Shown: piece by piece, positions 1-10,242 of the stretch
Numbering within the stretch: the first letter of the stretch is position 1
Layout: each line of letters starts with the position of its first letter
DNA from: Clusia tigrina
Taxonomy: Eukaryota; Arthropoda; Insecta; Diptera; Clusiidae
Length of the DNA stretch: 64,000 bases
NCBI GenBank assembly: GCA_920105625.2
Contig: OV050031.1
Span: 125,706,275-125,770,274, forward strand
Direction of reading: 5' to 3'
Program-made: the position numbers and the translations under genes
Notes under the pieces: model-generated
Told to the model about the DNA's origin: nothing
Databases searched by the model: none
The model's input: the letters and a program-made list of their open reading frames with translations, nothing else

Positions 1-844
1 TAGTAATTGCGTAGTTTCTACTTAACAAATGTCAAAGAATAAAAGCTTCAAAAGTGACAACTACCGAAATACCGGGTGATTCAAAATACCACCTCTTGTT
101 GGAAAACCCTGTAGAATATGCAATAAACTGAATTTTTTCTTTAGTGTTGGTGGACACAATTAAACATTTACAATTTTCTCTCTTTATACTCTTCTAATTA
201 TGCTATGGTCTAATTTTACCAATTTGTACAAAATTTTAACTAACAATAAATTTGTCGAATTGCATCGAAATATGGTAGGCTTCGCCGTCTTGCTTTTTTG
301 CAAAATCATGTCTTGCAATCTCCAGTTTACAATATAAATTTGTACGATTTGCGAAAATCCTTCTGACTCTACATTTTTTGCCGCCCAGCGACTTTTGTTC
401 CGTAAAGTAAACCGTAGTATACGCATCGCGCAATCAAAAAGTCGTGCTCTAACCAGTGATCAAAGTTGGATTTATCATTGTCGACAATGATATTGGAGGT
501 GTTTTCGTCACATCGCTGGATTGAAAAGAACCAACAACCACAACGAATTTGGTTTGCAAACTGTACAAGAGTAGATTACAATTTTGCAGCTTAAATTTGT
601 TATCACCTTACTTTAGTTAAGTTATTGTACATACAGACACGAACACTTATTCACTCAAGAATTTTCGCTGCATTCCCTGGAAGCACCGTCGCCGCCGCTG
701 CAATTATATCTCACTAGTACACTTCCGATCTTTTCACGCTACATGAATTGCATTCAGTTCTCATATGCTGAGCATGAGATAAATAAACCACACGTAATGT
801 AGTGCAATGGGACGCGTTACACAAAATTTTTTGTTGGTATCACC
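1..844. other. Left edge, no identifiable gene
   Basis: AT-rich sequence with no recognisable element apart from the minus-strand reading frames at 184-433, listed separately. The last part runs into the 5' end of the LOA-like LINE that begins near 845. Confidence 0.5.
184..433 (-). pseudogene. Unrecognised frameshifted coding remnant
   Basis: Two overlapping minus-strand frames (184-426 and 236-433) together look like one coding stretch broken by a frameshift. The 236-433 frame reads MRDAYTTVYFTEQKSLGGKK at its start and is rich in charged and aromatic residues with normal amino-acid balance, unlike the surrounding AT-rich noise. I do not recognise the family. A piece of a DNA-transposon or retroelement ORF is likely given the surroundings, but no catalytic motif is visible. 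Confidence 0.25.
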
Positions 845-969
845 GCTAAAGCTAAGCTAAAGGGAATTCTAAGGGGTCCGGTCCTCCACATAATAGACCG
901 GGAGGGTCAAGTCGACCCGTATATAGAGCAGCGGGGTTCCCAAGCTCGAAGCAAGTCTCGACAAGGACA

Positions 970-2026
970 GTGGCGAAGCCTCGTCCGAATAGTGCAACAA
1001 CGGCCATCTCTAGCAAAGTGGTGCCCTCTGAGGCCGCCGGGACAACCAGTAAAGTCGAAAGCCAGCGAACAGCGACTGAGACTAAAGTTTGTAAAGGGCA
1101 GGCCAAGGAGAACACTATGACCAGTGCTCTTGGTAGCAAATGGCCAAAAATTGAGATCTCCGACCCAGCGAAAGCGGGTTGTCATGAGAGGCGTACCGCT
1201 GCAAGAATATTGAAAATGGCACACGGAAAGGAACCCACGGACGCGGAATTCACGAAACAAGGAAGAAGTTCCATCGAGTGGGCAAAGGTGGTCTTGAAAA
1301 ATTCAAAATCGACCGCGTGCAAGTCGCGGCGCCGAAAAAACAAAGATCCTTCGAGGAAATAATGTCGGCGAAAAGAGTGAAGACGCAAATTGCCACTGCG
1401 AAGAAGAAATTTGCGGAAGTCGGAAAGAAACGCAGCATGTTTCCACGTACGTAGTGAAATTCGGTACAAGCCGCCTTCGCTAAAGTGTTTCTAAGTGTAC
1501 TAGCAATTAATCCCGGTCATCCACCAACGTGGGAGGATGGTGGCTGGCATGAGAGACAGATGAAGCTGATCGCTTGCGACGATGAGAGATCGGCAGAGCT
1601 GTACAAGGCTGCAATCTCAGAAGTAGGGGAGGTGTACCTCGGTGCCAAACTGGTTGCTGTCGATAAGGAAGCAATTCCTTCTCATCCAAGAGCGTGAGTT
1701 TGGATCCCAGCTACACCTGATGATCCCGAGGCTATTATGAAAATCTTCAGGGCGAGTAACTCGAAACTACTGGTTAATGAATGGAGATTCATAAATATTG
1801 AAAATAGTGGCGGAAAATGGCGGAAGCGGTGGAGACGAAACGAGCCACAATGCATATGCTGCTGCTACTCAATACCGAAACAGTCGAGCCGTTTGCGAAA
1901 AGCGACGGCTTAATTCGATATGGATTCGTTAAGGTGAAGGTGAAAGCTTATAAAGCTGACACTGAAGCCGTTGATTGTCTCGTGTCAACAGCCGAATTAG
2001 AAATGAATGATGAGACAGAGAAGTAG
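970..2026 (+). pseudogene. LINE ORF1 (LOA-like), broken
   Basis: ORF1 of the LOA-like LINE would bind element RNA. It is split over three frames: 970-1362 (130 codons, Ser/Thr/Lys-rich, basic C-terminus KSRRRKNKDPSRK), 1485-1697 (contains GHPPTWEDGGWHERQMK) and 1817-2026. Between them WIPATPDDPEA is readable in the shifted frame after 1697. At least two frameshifts and several stops exclude function. No CCHC knuckle survives. Family assignment rests on recalled ORF1 motifs. Confidence 0.6.
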
Positions 2027-2154
2027 AGACTGTGAGTAACGTCGACAGCCATGAGAGTGAGGATGAGTACATACGAGTATCTTCAGGTACTGTGAGATAA
2101 GCAGGGTCCTGGAGAGAGTGTACGCAGAGAAGGAGCTGCTTACCGACTCGAAAG

Positions 2155-3030
2155 ATGATGCAGCCGCGACGCAGGTATCTATTACGGATAAATCTCCACC
2201 AAAGTAAGGCAGTTCCGGCTGCACTCTTGAATAGACTGGAAGAACAGCAGCCAGACTTTGTCCACATTCAGGAGCCTTGGATGAGTGGAAGAAGAGTGTG
2301 TGAACTCAGGACTCCAGGGTATAGGGTTTTCACAGCTAATAATGAAGTAAAATCAGGACGTCTATACTTGACAAAAGACAACTTAATGCTTTCATGATTC
2401 ATAATTACAGTAATGATGACCATGCAACGGCCAGTTGGGAAACTAAAGGAATCATCTACCGGCTGACCTCCATGTACCTCGCCCATGACGACCCAGGGCC
2501 ATTACCATTAGACCTAAGCTAATATCGAATAGCGAAGCTCCAGAAGTGGATATTATAATGCCCACCATACGTTATGGGGTAGCTCCGACGTCAACGAACG
2601 GTGTGAGTTGCTTTTCAATTATATTATTGGTAGAAAGTTGCTACTTTGCAATAGGAGAAATGAACCCATGTTTATCACACGCAATCGTCAAGAAGATATT
2701 AGGTTCGTATCTGACGTGGTACAATGGAAGGTGCGATCGGAGCACTCAGTCTCTGACCATCGCTATACTGGGGTCGCCTTCCAAGAGAAGACGCCCCTAC
2801 CAATTATATATAGTCATCAGAAAAGGACTAACTGGCAGAAGTATAATTTAATGATAGATGCAAATCTTCGTATGCATTCACCACAAATTCCTGACAACGC
2901 TGAGTCTCTGGATAAACTAGTCAGGGCATTCACAAACACATACATGAAGACAGTAAATAAAACGTGTCTTAGAAGCAATAATAGAGTTAAGAGACGACCC
3001 CCTGGTGGTCCTCTAAACTTAAAAAACTGA
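2155..3030 (+). pseudogene. LINE endonuclease domain (LOA-like), broken
   Basis: The N-terminal endonuclease of ORF2 nicks target DNA for target-primed reverse transcription. The 2155-2397 frame contains INLHQSKAVPAALLNRLEEQ and the catalytic-region motif IQEPWMSGRRV. Later frames (2546-2851 and 2608-3030) carry the NERGVS-like, TRNRQE and SEHSVSDHRYTG segments; the SDH box near 2745-2765 is characteristic of the C-terminal end of this fold. At least two frameshifts break it. Confidence 0.65.
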
Positions 3031-3559
3031 GAATGCACTCTAGGGACCAGTTCAATAGAGCGAGGTCCTCTCAGAACGAAAGTGACTAGAACTGTTATAG
3101 CGACAAGCTAAAGAAATACAGGAAGTTCTCGGAGGTCCTTCTGTGGTGATATTGAGAACACCACAGAGGCAGCTCGAATACGCAAAATTCTCTGAAAGCC
3201 CCATCCCAACAATTGATTACCTCCAGAAACCCGGAAAGAGCTGAACAGTATCAAATGTGGAGTCTCTAAATCTGTTGTTAACCCAACAACGGGTATAATG
3301 GAATTTGCACATAACGCTAGGGCAAAGTCCGAAGTTGTAAATATCATATCGGAGGCTAGCATCACGTGAGCTGTAAAAATCTTTAAACCCTTTAAGTTTC
3401 CGGGACTAGAGGAGATCTCTCCAGTTCAACTGCAGTATTCAGAAAACTACATTATGGAATGGCTAATAACTATTTTCAAAAGCGCGATGCTTTTAAATCC
3501 CCTCACCATGGAGGGAAGTGAAAGTGGTATATATCACAAAGTCGGGGAAAAGTTCGCAT

Positions 3560-4400
3560 GTTAGTGCAAAGGATTTTAGGCCTATCAGTCTTTCTTCTTT
3601 TTATTGAAAAATCTAGAGAGATTAATAGAAAAATGTATCAGGGAAATAATAACCCTATCTCAAATGGCGACTTCACAACACGCGTACTGTAAAGGTAAAA
3701 ACAGCTTTGAATTCGCTAGTGACGGTAATTGAGAAATCAATGGAAGACAAAGAATACATATTGGTAGCGTTCCTAGATATTGAGGGCGTTTGCGATAATA
3801 TCCTACCCAAAGCTATAACCGGTGCACTGACGGAGGTGGGTGCCCCCGGAGCGCTGGTTGTTTTCATCGAACAAATGGGTATATACAGATTTGTGAACTC
3901 AACATTGGGTGCCTCGAGGTTACGCAGATCCGCCAGCTGGGGTACTCCTCAAGGCGGCGTGCTCTCTCCTCTCCTTTGGGTACTGACAATGAATAAACTG
4001 ATAAAGAGCTTAGAGGGAAAAAGAATCCACGTTGTTGCCTATGCGGACGATATTGCAATCTTGGTAAGAGCTAAATTCCCCACTATTCTTTACGAGGTCA
4101 TGTAGAGCACATTAAGTGAGCTTTATCTATGGTCAGAATCTTCTGGTTTAGACGTAAATGCCAGCAAAACAGAACTGGTACTATTTCGTATTAAATATAA
4201 TAAAGCCCGCTCCCTGTGACTGATTTTGCACAGGAAGCTTAATTGGAAATTAAATGTAGAGGATAGCGGAATAAAATCAGCAATATCACTATACTCGTGT
4301 AGAAAGATAGTAGGACTAAAATGAGGTATGGCCCCCCGAATAGTACATTGGTTAAACACAGCAGTGGTTAGACCGATTTTGTTGTACGGCATATTGGTAA
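3560..4400 (+). pseudogene. LINE reverse transcriptase (LOA-like), broken
   Basis: Reverse transcriptase palm of the same LINE. Upstream, KDFRPISLSSF is readable around 3565-3605. The 3707-4105 frame (132 codons) has FLDIEGVCDNI (RT motif A region), TPQGGVLSPLLW (motif B) and YADDIAILV (catalytic motif C). Thumb-like sequence SESSGLDVNASKTELVLF follows after a stop at about 4105, then VVRPILLYG near 4365. The two catalytic aspartates are present, but stops and frameshifts make the ORF dead. Confidence 0.8.
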
Positions 4401-4690
4401 AATAAAGTAATTGGATGTGAAGAACAAATGTGCCTCATAGCTGCCTACTTCTCTACCCTTGAATTGCTTGCTCGTTAATCATCTGGCGCCACATTAAGAT
4501 ACATTTTTATGCCGCATTCACTGCCGGCGATAATCTCACGTTAAGCTTCTTTATCTTTTATGATCATCATAATTTTATATTGCGGCAGATATATTTGGCA
4601 AAATGCTTGAAATTCCATTGGCCGAAAATTTAGATCGTAAATATGTTGCTTCTCCATCAGATGGTTTTATAACTCACCTGAGAGCGCCGT

Positions 4691-5309
4691 TAAGCTGTCT
4701 GCCTATTTAATTCAATTTTGTTTTATAAAATTCGCAATATAAAGATATTATTTACTGATTTTATTGTTTATTATATACGACTATGAAAAGAAATTTTGTA
4801 AGATTGGCTGTCTCAACGATTTTGCTATGAAAAGTCGTTAAAGTAATAGCACTGCAAGACTTTAAGAATTCTTTGGGTGATTCTTTACAATGGAAATTTA
4901 ATTTTCAGACTATATATTTTAGTTTAATTCAAAATATGGAGCAGGTCGTTGGCATTTTGTTTCTATATGGTTAGGTAGTTAAGTGACTGTAGATTCTTTT
5001 TGAAACCCTTTTCACGGCATCAAAGTGTGGAAAAATGGTATCAATCATATCAGGTAATCTGGGAATGCACATTTGCATCGGTCAACAGTGGACACTCATA
5101 TAACCATTTCGTACAGCATAGCACTGACTTTTAGGAACACATCAGGGACAGCAATAGCTTTCTAGATACACAAAAGATAAATAAAACCGTGGCGCCTTGG
5201 AGTGTACCTGGTAAATATGTTGATAATGCTGTAGGTACAGAAATAGAAGACGAAGCACTATTGTTAGTGAAGTATCTAAATTAACATAGTCCTCGTAATT
5301 ATCGATTGT
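4691..5309. other. Intergenic AT-rich, nothing recognised
   Basis: No long frame, repeat or element terminus could be identified between the LOA-like LINE and the RT fragment that follows. Confidence 0.5.
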
Positions 5310-5545
5310 AATTTGTTGGTTGCTGTGGCTTATGTCAACAGAATTTGTGTCATCTGCGAAAGTTGATATTATGCAGTGACGATATTCTGTTGTTGGTACG
5401 TCTGCTGTGTAAGGTTGATGTAAGATTGGCCAAACATTATTTCTTCGAGCAGAGAGGCTTTTATGTTCAGTGAAGGAGATAATTCGTCGGTATATTTAAC
5501 ATAGAAAGAACGATCACTCATAAGGTAGGCTACAAGTGGGAACCA
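5310..5545 (-). pseudogene. Jockey-like RT fragment
   Basis: Read on the minus strand, 5545 to 5455 gives SDRSFYVKYTDELS, closely parallel to SDRYFYVKYNEECS in the jockey RT inside the palindrome arms. Next comes YTADVPTTEYRHCIISTFADDT, with the catalytic FADD box near 5350. The VPQGS box between the two is disrupted. It is a scrap of a related jockey RT, too short to place further. No other part of the element is visible around it. Confidence 0.65.
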
Positions 5546-6008
5546 TTTAAAATTTATTCCATTGCCTCTCTAGGGAGTTTTTCGAAATATTTCAAATTCA
5601 AAAGAATCCAATTATCTGAAGCAATAAAAAAAGCAAAAGTAACTTCATAAGCATAAGTAGAGCCACCTATTGGCCAAGTGATGTGGGAAAATGACCTAAT
5701 CTCATAAACTTCTTCCTAGACTAAGCTTTTGAAAAAAAAAAATGGTACAATGGTAATGGTTTACAGTGAATCAATCCCAAATTTACGAAGTTTACAAACA
5801 TAAGTCGTATTAAAACGAAAATGGCAACATCATCTGGAGAAAATAAGCACCCAAGTACTGTCCAAGGGAACAGGATACCACTAAGATGTTACAATCGCTC
5901 CTAAAATGTTAAACCGCTGGATTTTAATGTAAGAATTATAATTAAGTAAAAATATTAAACTAAATTTTAAGTTGTGAAAATTGTCCAAAAAAAAAAAAAC
6001 AAAATGGT
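5546..6008. other. Intergenic, nothing recognised; A-tract at the end
   Basis: No gene. A run of 13 A (about 5987-5999) lies just before the end of the palindrome's left arm. Confidence 0.5.
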
Positions 6009-6024
6009 TGACCCTCGTGGGTCA
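6009..6024. repeat. 16-bp perfect hairpin at the palindrome's outer breakpoint
   Basis: TGACCC, TCGT, GGGTCA: a perfect 6-bp inverted repeat with a 4-nt loop. Identity to the right arm stops inside it, at 6012 on the left and 47127 on the right. The half shared with the right arm is BEL gag sequence; the outer TGA is not shared. A short inverted repeat at a junction is typical of fold-back or template-switch rearrangements. Confidence 0.8.
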
Positions 6025-6292
6025 GGGGGGACATCTGGACAATTTCCTTAGCTTCTCCTGTCGTTTTCTGTCGGAGGTGATACAGCTTTTCCACGGGGGT
6101 ATCTCGGGTGTTGGTGATGTACAAGGCAGTGAACATGTCACGAAATGAAGGCCAGGTTAGGTAATCTCCTGCAAAAATGTCTGTATCATATGGGGGCAAG
6201 TTGAAGTTATGCATATTTTTTGCTTCTTCGGTGGGTGGGGAGTGGGAATTGGGTTTCAGCTTTTGGCTCCACTCACGAGCGGGAAGGGGCAC
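6012..6292 (-). pseudogene. BEL gag N-terminus, truncated at breakpoint
   Basis: Minus-strand frame starting at 6292, matching the right-arm gag start at 46847 with a few substitutions. It contains FNLPPYDTD, YLTWPSFRDMF and EKLYHLRQKTTGEA, typical of the BEL/Pao gag N-terminal region. Downstream of 6012 the frame runs into unrelated sequence at the end of the palindrome, so the protein is cut off after about 94 gag codons. Confidence 0.8.
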
Positions 6293-7128
6293 GGTGTAAA
6301 AAAAGGAAGGTTAAACACCTACAACGAAAATGGTGGGGGAACGGCTTTAGAGACACGTGCAACGGAAGTAAAAGGGGGCACGGTGTAAAAAGCATTCACA
6401 CGTGCAACGGTTAACGTTGAAATTCGTAGGGGCACGGCGTAAAAAAAAATTCAAAAAAGAATACGTGCAAAAAGAGTCAGAAGAAAAAGTAATGTTGAAG
6501 TCACCCTGGCAATTAGAGTTACAAGTAAAAAGGCAATCGAAAAAAAGGAAGGAAAAGAACAGGGGGAATGCCAACGCGAAGGGGAAAACGAATTTAAATC
6601 GAAACCAGCATGGTTTATAGCGGCACAATCATCTACGTATTACACTTTTTAGCGTGCCGACGTCGGCAGCGACACTTACTGGGTATACTCGTATACCTTT
6701 TTTAAACGAACCGGGGAGCAATGGGGTGGGATTCATGACGGACTTTACGGGGTTAACTATAAACGGCACGTGGTTAGATCGTAGGGGCACAGCGTTAAAC
6801 CGTGTGATAAACTCTACGACCGACCGTAGGTGCTTGGAGCATTCGCGAAATAGAGGAAGGTCGCACAAAGGAGAAGAACAAATTGCGATCTAATCGAAGC
6901 GGCGAGTTTCGTATGTAATATACGGAGTATATTAGCAGACGCTGTCAGCCGCGCTGATAACAGGGGTTATTGGGTACACTTCACTAAAGAGTAGAGAGAA
7001 ACCGTTACAAAAAAATATGTATATGTACGTAGATATATACATATATATTTAATATGTAATGGACTGTAACATTTTAAAAGGAGGAAAATAGGGAGGAACT
7101 TACCAAGATATCCGGCTCGAAGGACCAA

Positions 7129-7465
7129 TGTTTCTTCTGCGCACTGATTGTTCAATAATGTAGAAGCAGAGTAATTAATTTCACAATAATTATATTTATT
7201 TAACTAGTTTCCCAATAAGTATGTTCAATAATTATTTCACAGTAAGAATATACAAACAACTAATTTCACAATGAGTATAATTTGTCAGGAAACGTGACGA
7301 CCGATGTGTCTCGCACGGAGGTTGAACAACAGGAGAGCGAGCATTCATTCGTGAGGCAGCTCGTAAGCTGCTACAGCCGATCGACCACGGACATAGCCGA
7401 GACATGGTGACGCTCGCACCTGTGGCGAGGTCGTGGCTCTGTCTACTAGGTTCACCGCGTGAACA
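7129..7465 (-). repeat. BEL 5' LTR, left-arm copy (337 bp)
   Basis: Reverse complement of the right-arm 5' LTR with TG...CA ends. By eye it differs by about four substitutions and one 6-bp net indel from that copy, and by clearly more from the 3' LTR at 49545-49884. At two sites where the right 5' LTR is unique, this copy agrees with the 3' LTR. Confidence 0.85.
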
Positions 7466-8700
7466 CGGCGCATGGTGGTTTCCTCTAGATGTAGCAACTC
7501 GTTTATTTCTTCGTTATTATGCCCATGCAGTGTATCGTAGTGTTTTGTGGATATCTTTTTTATTTCTTCGGCATTTCTTGTCATATTTAGTTTGCGGTGT
7601 ATATCTTCCTTTGTTGTGTACCAATCAGACTATATGAAAACTCTTAATATTCTAGATTGCTATCGTTGAATTTTTTGTATGTGTGACCGCTTTGCCGTTC
7701 CCCATACTTGGAGCACGTACGTCCAAATTGGCTTTATAGTACAGTTGTATAACAGCAACTTGATAATTGTGAGTATAGATTGCTTACCCATTAATCAAAA
7801 TAGTTGCCTAAATTTTTCTTTTATTTGTTTTTTTTTTTTTTTTGATGGGGTTGTGACAATTAAACTTTGAATCTATGTGTATACTAAGGTATTTATTAGT
7901 AGACCCTATTTGTATACCTTTATTGTTTATTGTTTATTTTAATTTTATTGTTAAAAGTTGTAACAATTATTTGTACAGTCTTATCTTCATTAATTTTCAA
8001 GCACCATTTATCAAACCATTCCTTAACATTCTCTGTGTATATCTGCAGATTTGCAGTCGCAGTATTTAGATTTTTGTCAGATGCTAAGAGGATTGTGTCG
8101 TCAGCAAAGGTAGCAATTGTGGTATTCAGTTCTTTTGGAAGTGGTATATCTGAGGTAAATATGACATATAGCAGTGGTCCTAAAACACTCCCTTGAGGAA
8201 CTCCAGTTGTTGTAAGATGAATAGACGAACACTCTTCATTATATTTGACGTAAAAGTAACGATCACTAAGATAACTTTCAACATTTAAATAGTAGTCAAG
8301 TGGCAGCATCGCCTTCAATTTATGCCGTAGTCCTTTATGCCATACTTTGTGAAATGCTTTTGCAACGTCCAAGAATACAGCAACGCAGTACCGCTTATAT
8401 TCTATGTCTGTTTCAATTTTGTTTGTTATACGGTGTATCTGTTGAATTGTTGAATGTCGTTTTCTGAAGCCGAATTGATGATTTGGTATAATATTTTTTA
8501 TTGTCAAGGATCTGGATGTCTATCATGTAATCGATTTTCAGCAAGTTTAGAAATAGTGGTAGGAAGTAGGCTTATTGGTCTATACGACGAAGCAGCTGTA
8601 GCATATTTTCCCGGCTTTGGTAGTGGAATAATTTCAGCAACTTTCCATACTTTGGGAACAAAGCAGGTATTTTCGATGTGTCGTAACGTCGGACGTTGAA
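7466..8700 (-). pseudogene. Jockey LINE reverse transcriptase, left-arm copy
   Basis: Minus-strand RT of a jockey-type LINE, interrupted near its C-terminus by the BEL LTR. The 7920-8507 frame (195 codons) holds FGFRKRHSTIQQ, the motif A region AVFLDVAKAFHKVWH, motif B TTGVPQGSVLGPLLY and catalytic motif C TFADDTILL. Fingers-like sequence (KPAKDATAASSYRPISLLP in the right copy) lies at 8510-8690 in another frame. The C-terminal piece with LHGHNNEEINELLHLEE sits at 7477-7584. Frameshifts separate these parts. The 5' end is truncated near 8700. Confidence 0.85.
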
Positions 8701-9239
8701 TAACTTTTTTTTTATAAAATAACTAATGCGTTAGATAAATTTAAAAAGACGAAAATAAATTTTGAAATTTATTTATTCAGAGACTTTGGCTATAAGTACA
8801 TAATAAAATATTCAATATGTTAAGAAAATTTCTACTTGCTACAATTATAATTCCATATTGACAACAGATATTTCATTTCATGTCTGTATTCGCATATTAA
8901 CTAAAATTAAAAATTATAATTGGAACACTAATTTTTAATAAAATAAATAATAAATTGTGAAATATTGCGACAGCAAACATAGATATTATCAGCATGATTG
9001 CATTAAAGCGACTGAAGCAAATTTCAACATGTAAACCACCGTCGCTCAGGTTGTTCTGATCACACACACATTGCCATATAATAAATAATAATAAACCGAC
9101 ACATTGCTGCTTTGATGAAGTCTGATTGTCGACTGAATGCTTTTGATAGCGGCACTCAAGAATGGTAGAATAGAAGATTACACCAAAGAAGACTGAGAAA
9201 AGCCTATCATAGAGCTTCACTAAATTTCGATGCTATAAT
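8701..9239. other. AT-rich, nothing recognised; possible LTR or leader of the next element
   Basis: Lies between the truncated jockey 5' end and the errantivirus-type gag. Near 8900-8945 the right arm has an extra ~47 bp. The short string CAAAGAAGACTGAGAAAAG near 9174 recurs with one change near 13308, so this may be terminal or leader sequence of a gypsy element. I cannot define an LTR. Confidence 0.35.
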
Positions 9240-9990
9240 AGCAAGATCAGATTTCGCGTATAGCGACAAAAGTCCAATTCATATATTAGAATAGGAACTT
9301 CCAATACTTCGACAGGGAAGAGATTCCTTAATTCAGTTTTATAATAGGGATAATGAAAAATTGACTCTCATAATAAACAAAAATATAATGATATATTGTT
9401 ATAATTCCGCAGTATACAATGGAAAAGACAGGGAAAATGCATTAAGAATTTTTATAACTGGACTAAATGCACCATTATCAAATATTATATTTTCGTTAAA
9501 TCCAACGGATGTACCAAATGCCTAGCTGACGAACTCATTTCAAAGAAGGAAAGATATCACTTTCCAATGTAATTTTAATTTCATAAAATAAAAAAGAAAT
9601 AATTTTCAATATTCACATAATTTTTACAAGAGACTAAATCAACCACAGTTACCAATATCCGAACCAATGTGTACACCTCATCAACCTCTGCAGAATTTAA
9701 GATATAATTTATTTCAAAATCCAAATTTGATCCAAAAATCTTATAGAAATAATAATTATAATCAAAATAATTATCAAAACGATCTTAAAAGACAAAGAAT
9801 GCGGCAGACTCAAATATAAATCATACCCAAAAAAAAAGTACAAAGAATGAATACAGTGGAAGAATCGTGCCATTTTTTATACTAAATGAGGTCTTGCCGC
9901 ATATAAATAAAACTACATCAAATGGCCAGAAATCTGAGTTATTAATTGATGCAGGTTCATACAAATAATATTGTAAACTAATATATTTTC
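9240..9990 (+). pseudogene. Errantivirus-type gag and protease remnants
   Basis: Readable plus-strand pieces include LRQGRDSLIQFYNRDNEKLT, NGKDRENALRIFITGLN and LSNIIFSLNPTD (gag capsid-like), an Asn/Gln-rich stretch YRNNNYNQNNYQNDLKRQR, then a protease-like piece KSELLIDAGS near 9945. The active-site D-A-G replaces the more usual D-T/S-G. Several stops interrupt the frame. Identification is by recall of 17.6/297-like gag. Confidence 0.55.
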
Positions 9991-10242
9991 AAAAGCAAAT
10001 ACATTGCTTGAAATAAGCAAGTTCATAGTAAACTCGGTTCATGCTATATCTGAAATAACTCAATATCATAAGATTAATGTTTTGGGGGAATAAACATACA
10101 TGTATGATAGAAAATGAACTTCTAAAATAAATTCAAGGAATAATTGCTACGAAAAACAATTACTTCGCAGAGATTGTACAGAATGCCTTTACCAGGAAGA
10201 AAAAATAGAAATAAATGAATTAAGAATTGGACCCAACCGTCG

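Larger units (their letters stand above)
845..4690 (+). mobile_element. LOA/I-superfamily LINE, degenerate
   Basis: A plus-strand non-LTR retrotransposon with the order ORF1, apurinic-type endonuclease, reverse transcriptase, all broken by stops and frameshifts. ORF1 has the GHPPTWEDGGW and WIPATPDDPEA-like stretches that I associate with LOA/Bilbo-type ORF1. ORF2 starts with the INLHQSKA...IQEPW endonuclease signature and later carries the RT motifs TPQGGVLSPLLW and YADDIAIL. Traces of the region after RT may run to about 4690; no poly-A tail or target duplication is clear. It lies outside the palindrome and is single-copy here. Confidence 0.8.
6012..7465 (-). mobile_element. BEL/Pao element, truncated left-arm copy
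   Basis: Minus-strand 5' part of the BEL element found complete on the right: 5' LTR (7129-7465), leader (6293-7128) and the start of gag (6012-6292). It stops at the palindrome breakpoint, so there is no protease, nucleocapsid or 3' LTR. The primer-binding site lies at about 7112-7127. The 5-bp flank CGGCG at 7466-7470 is the complement of the target duplication seen on the right. Confidence 0.85.
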
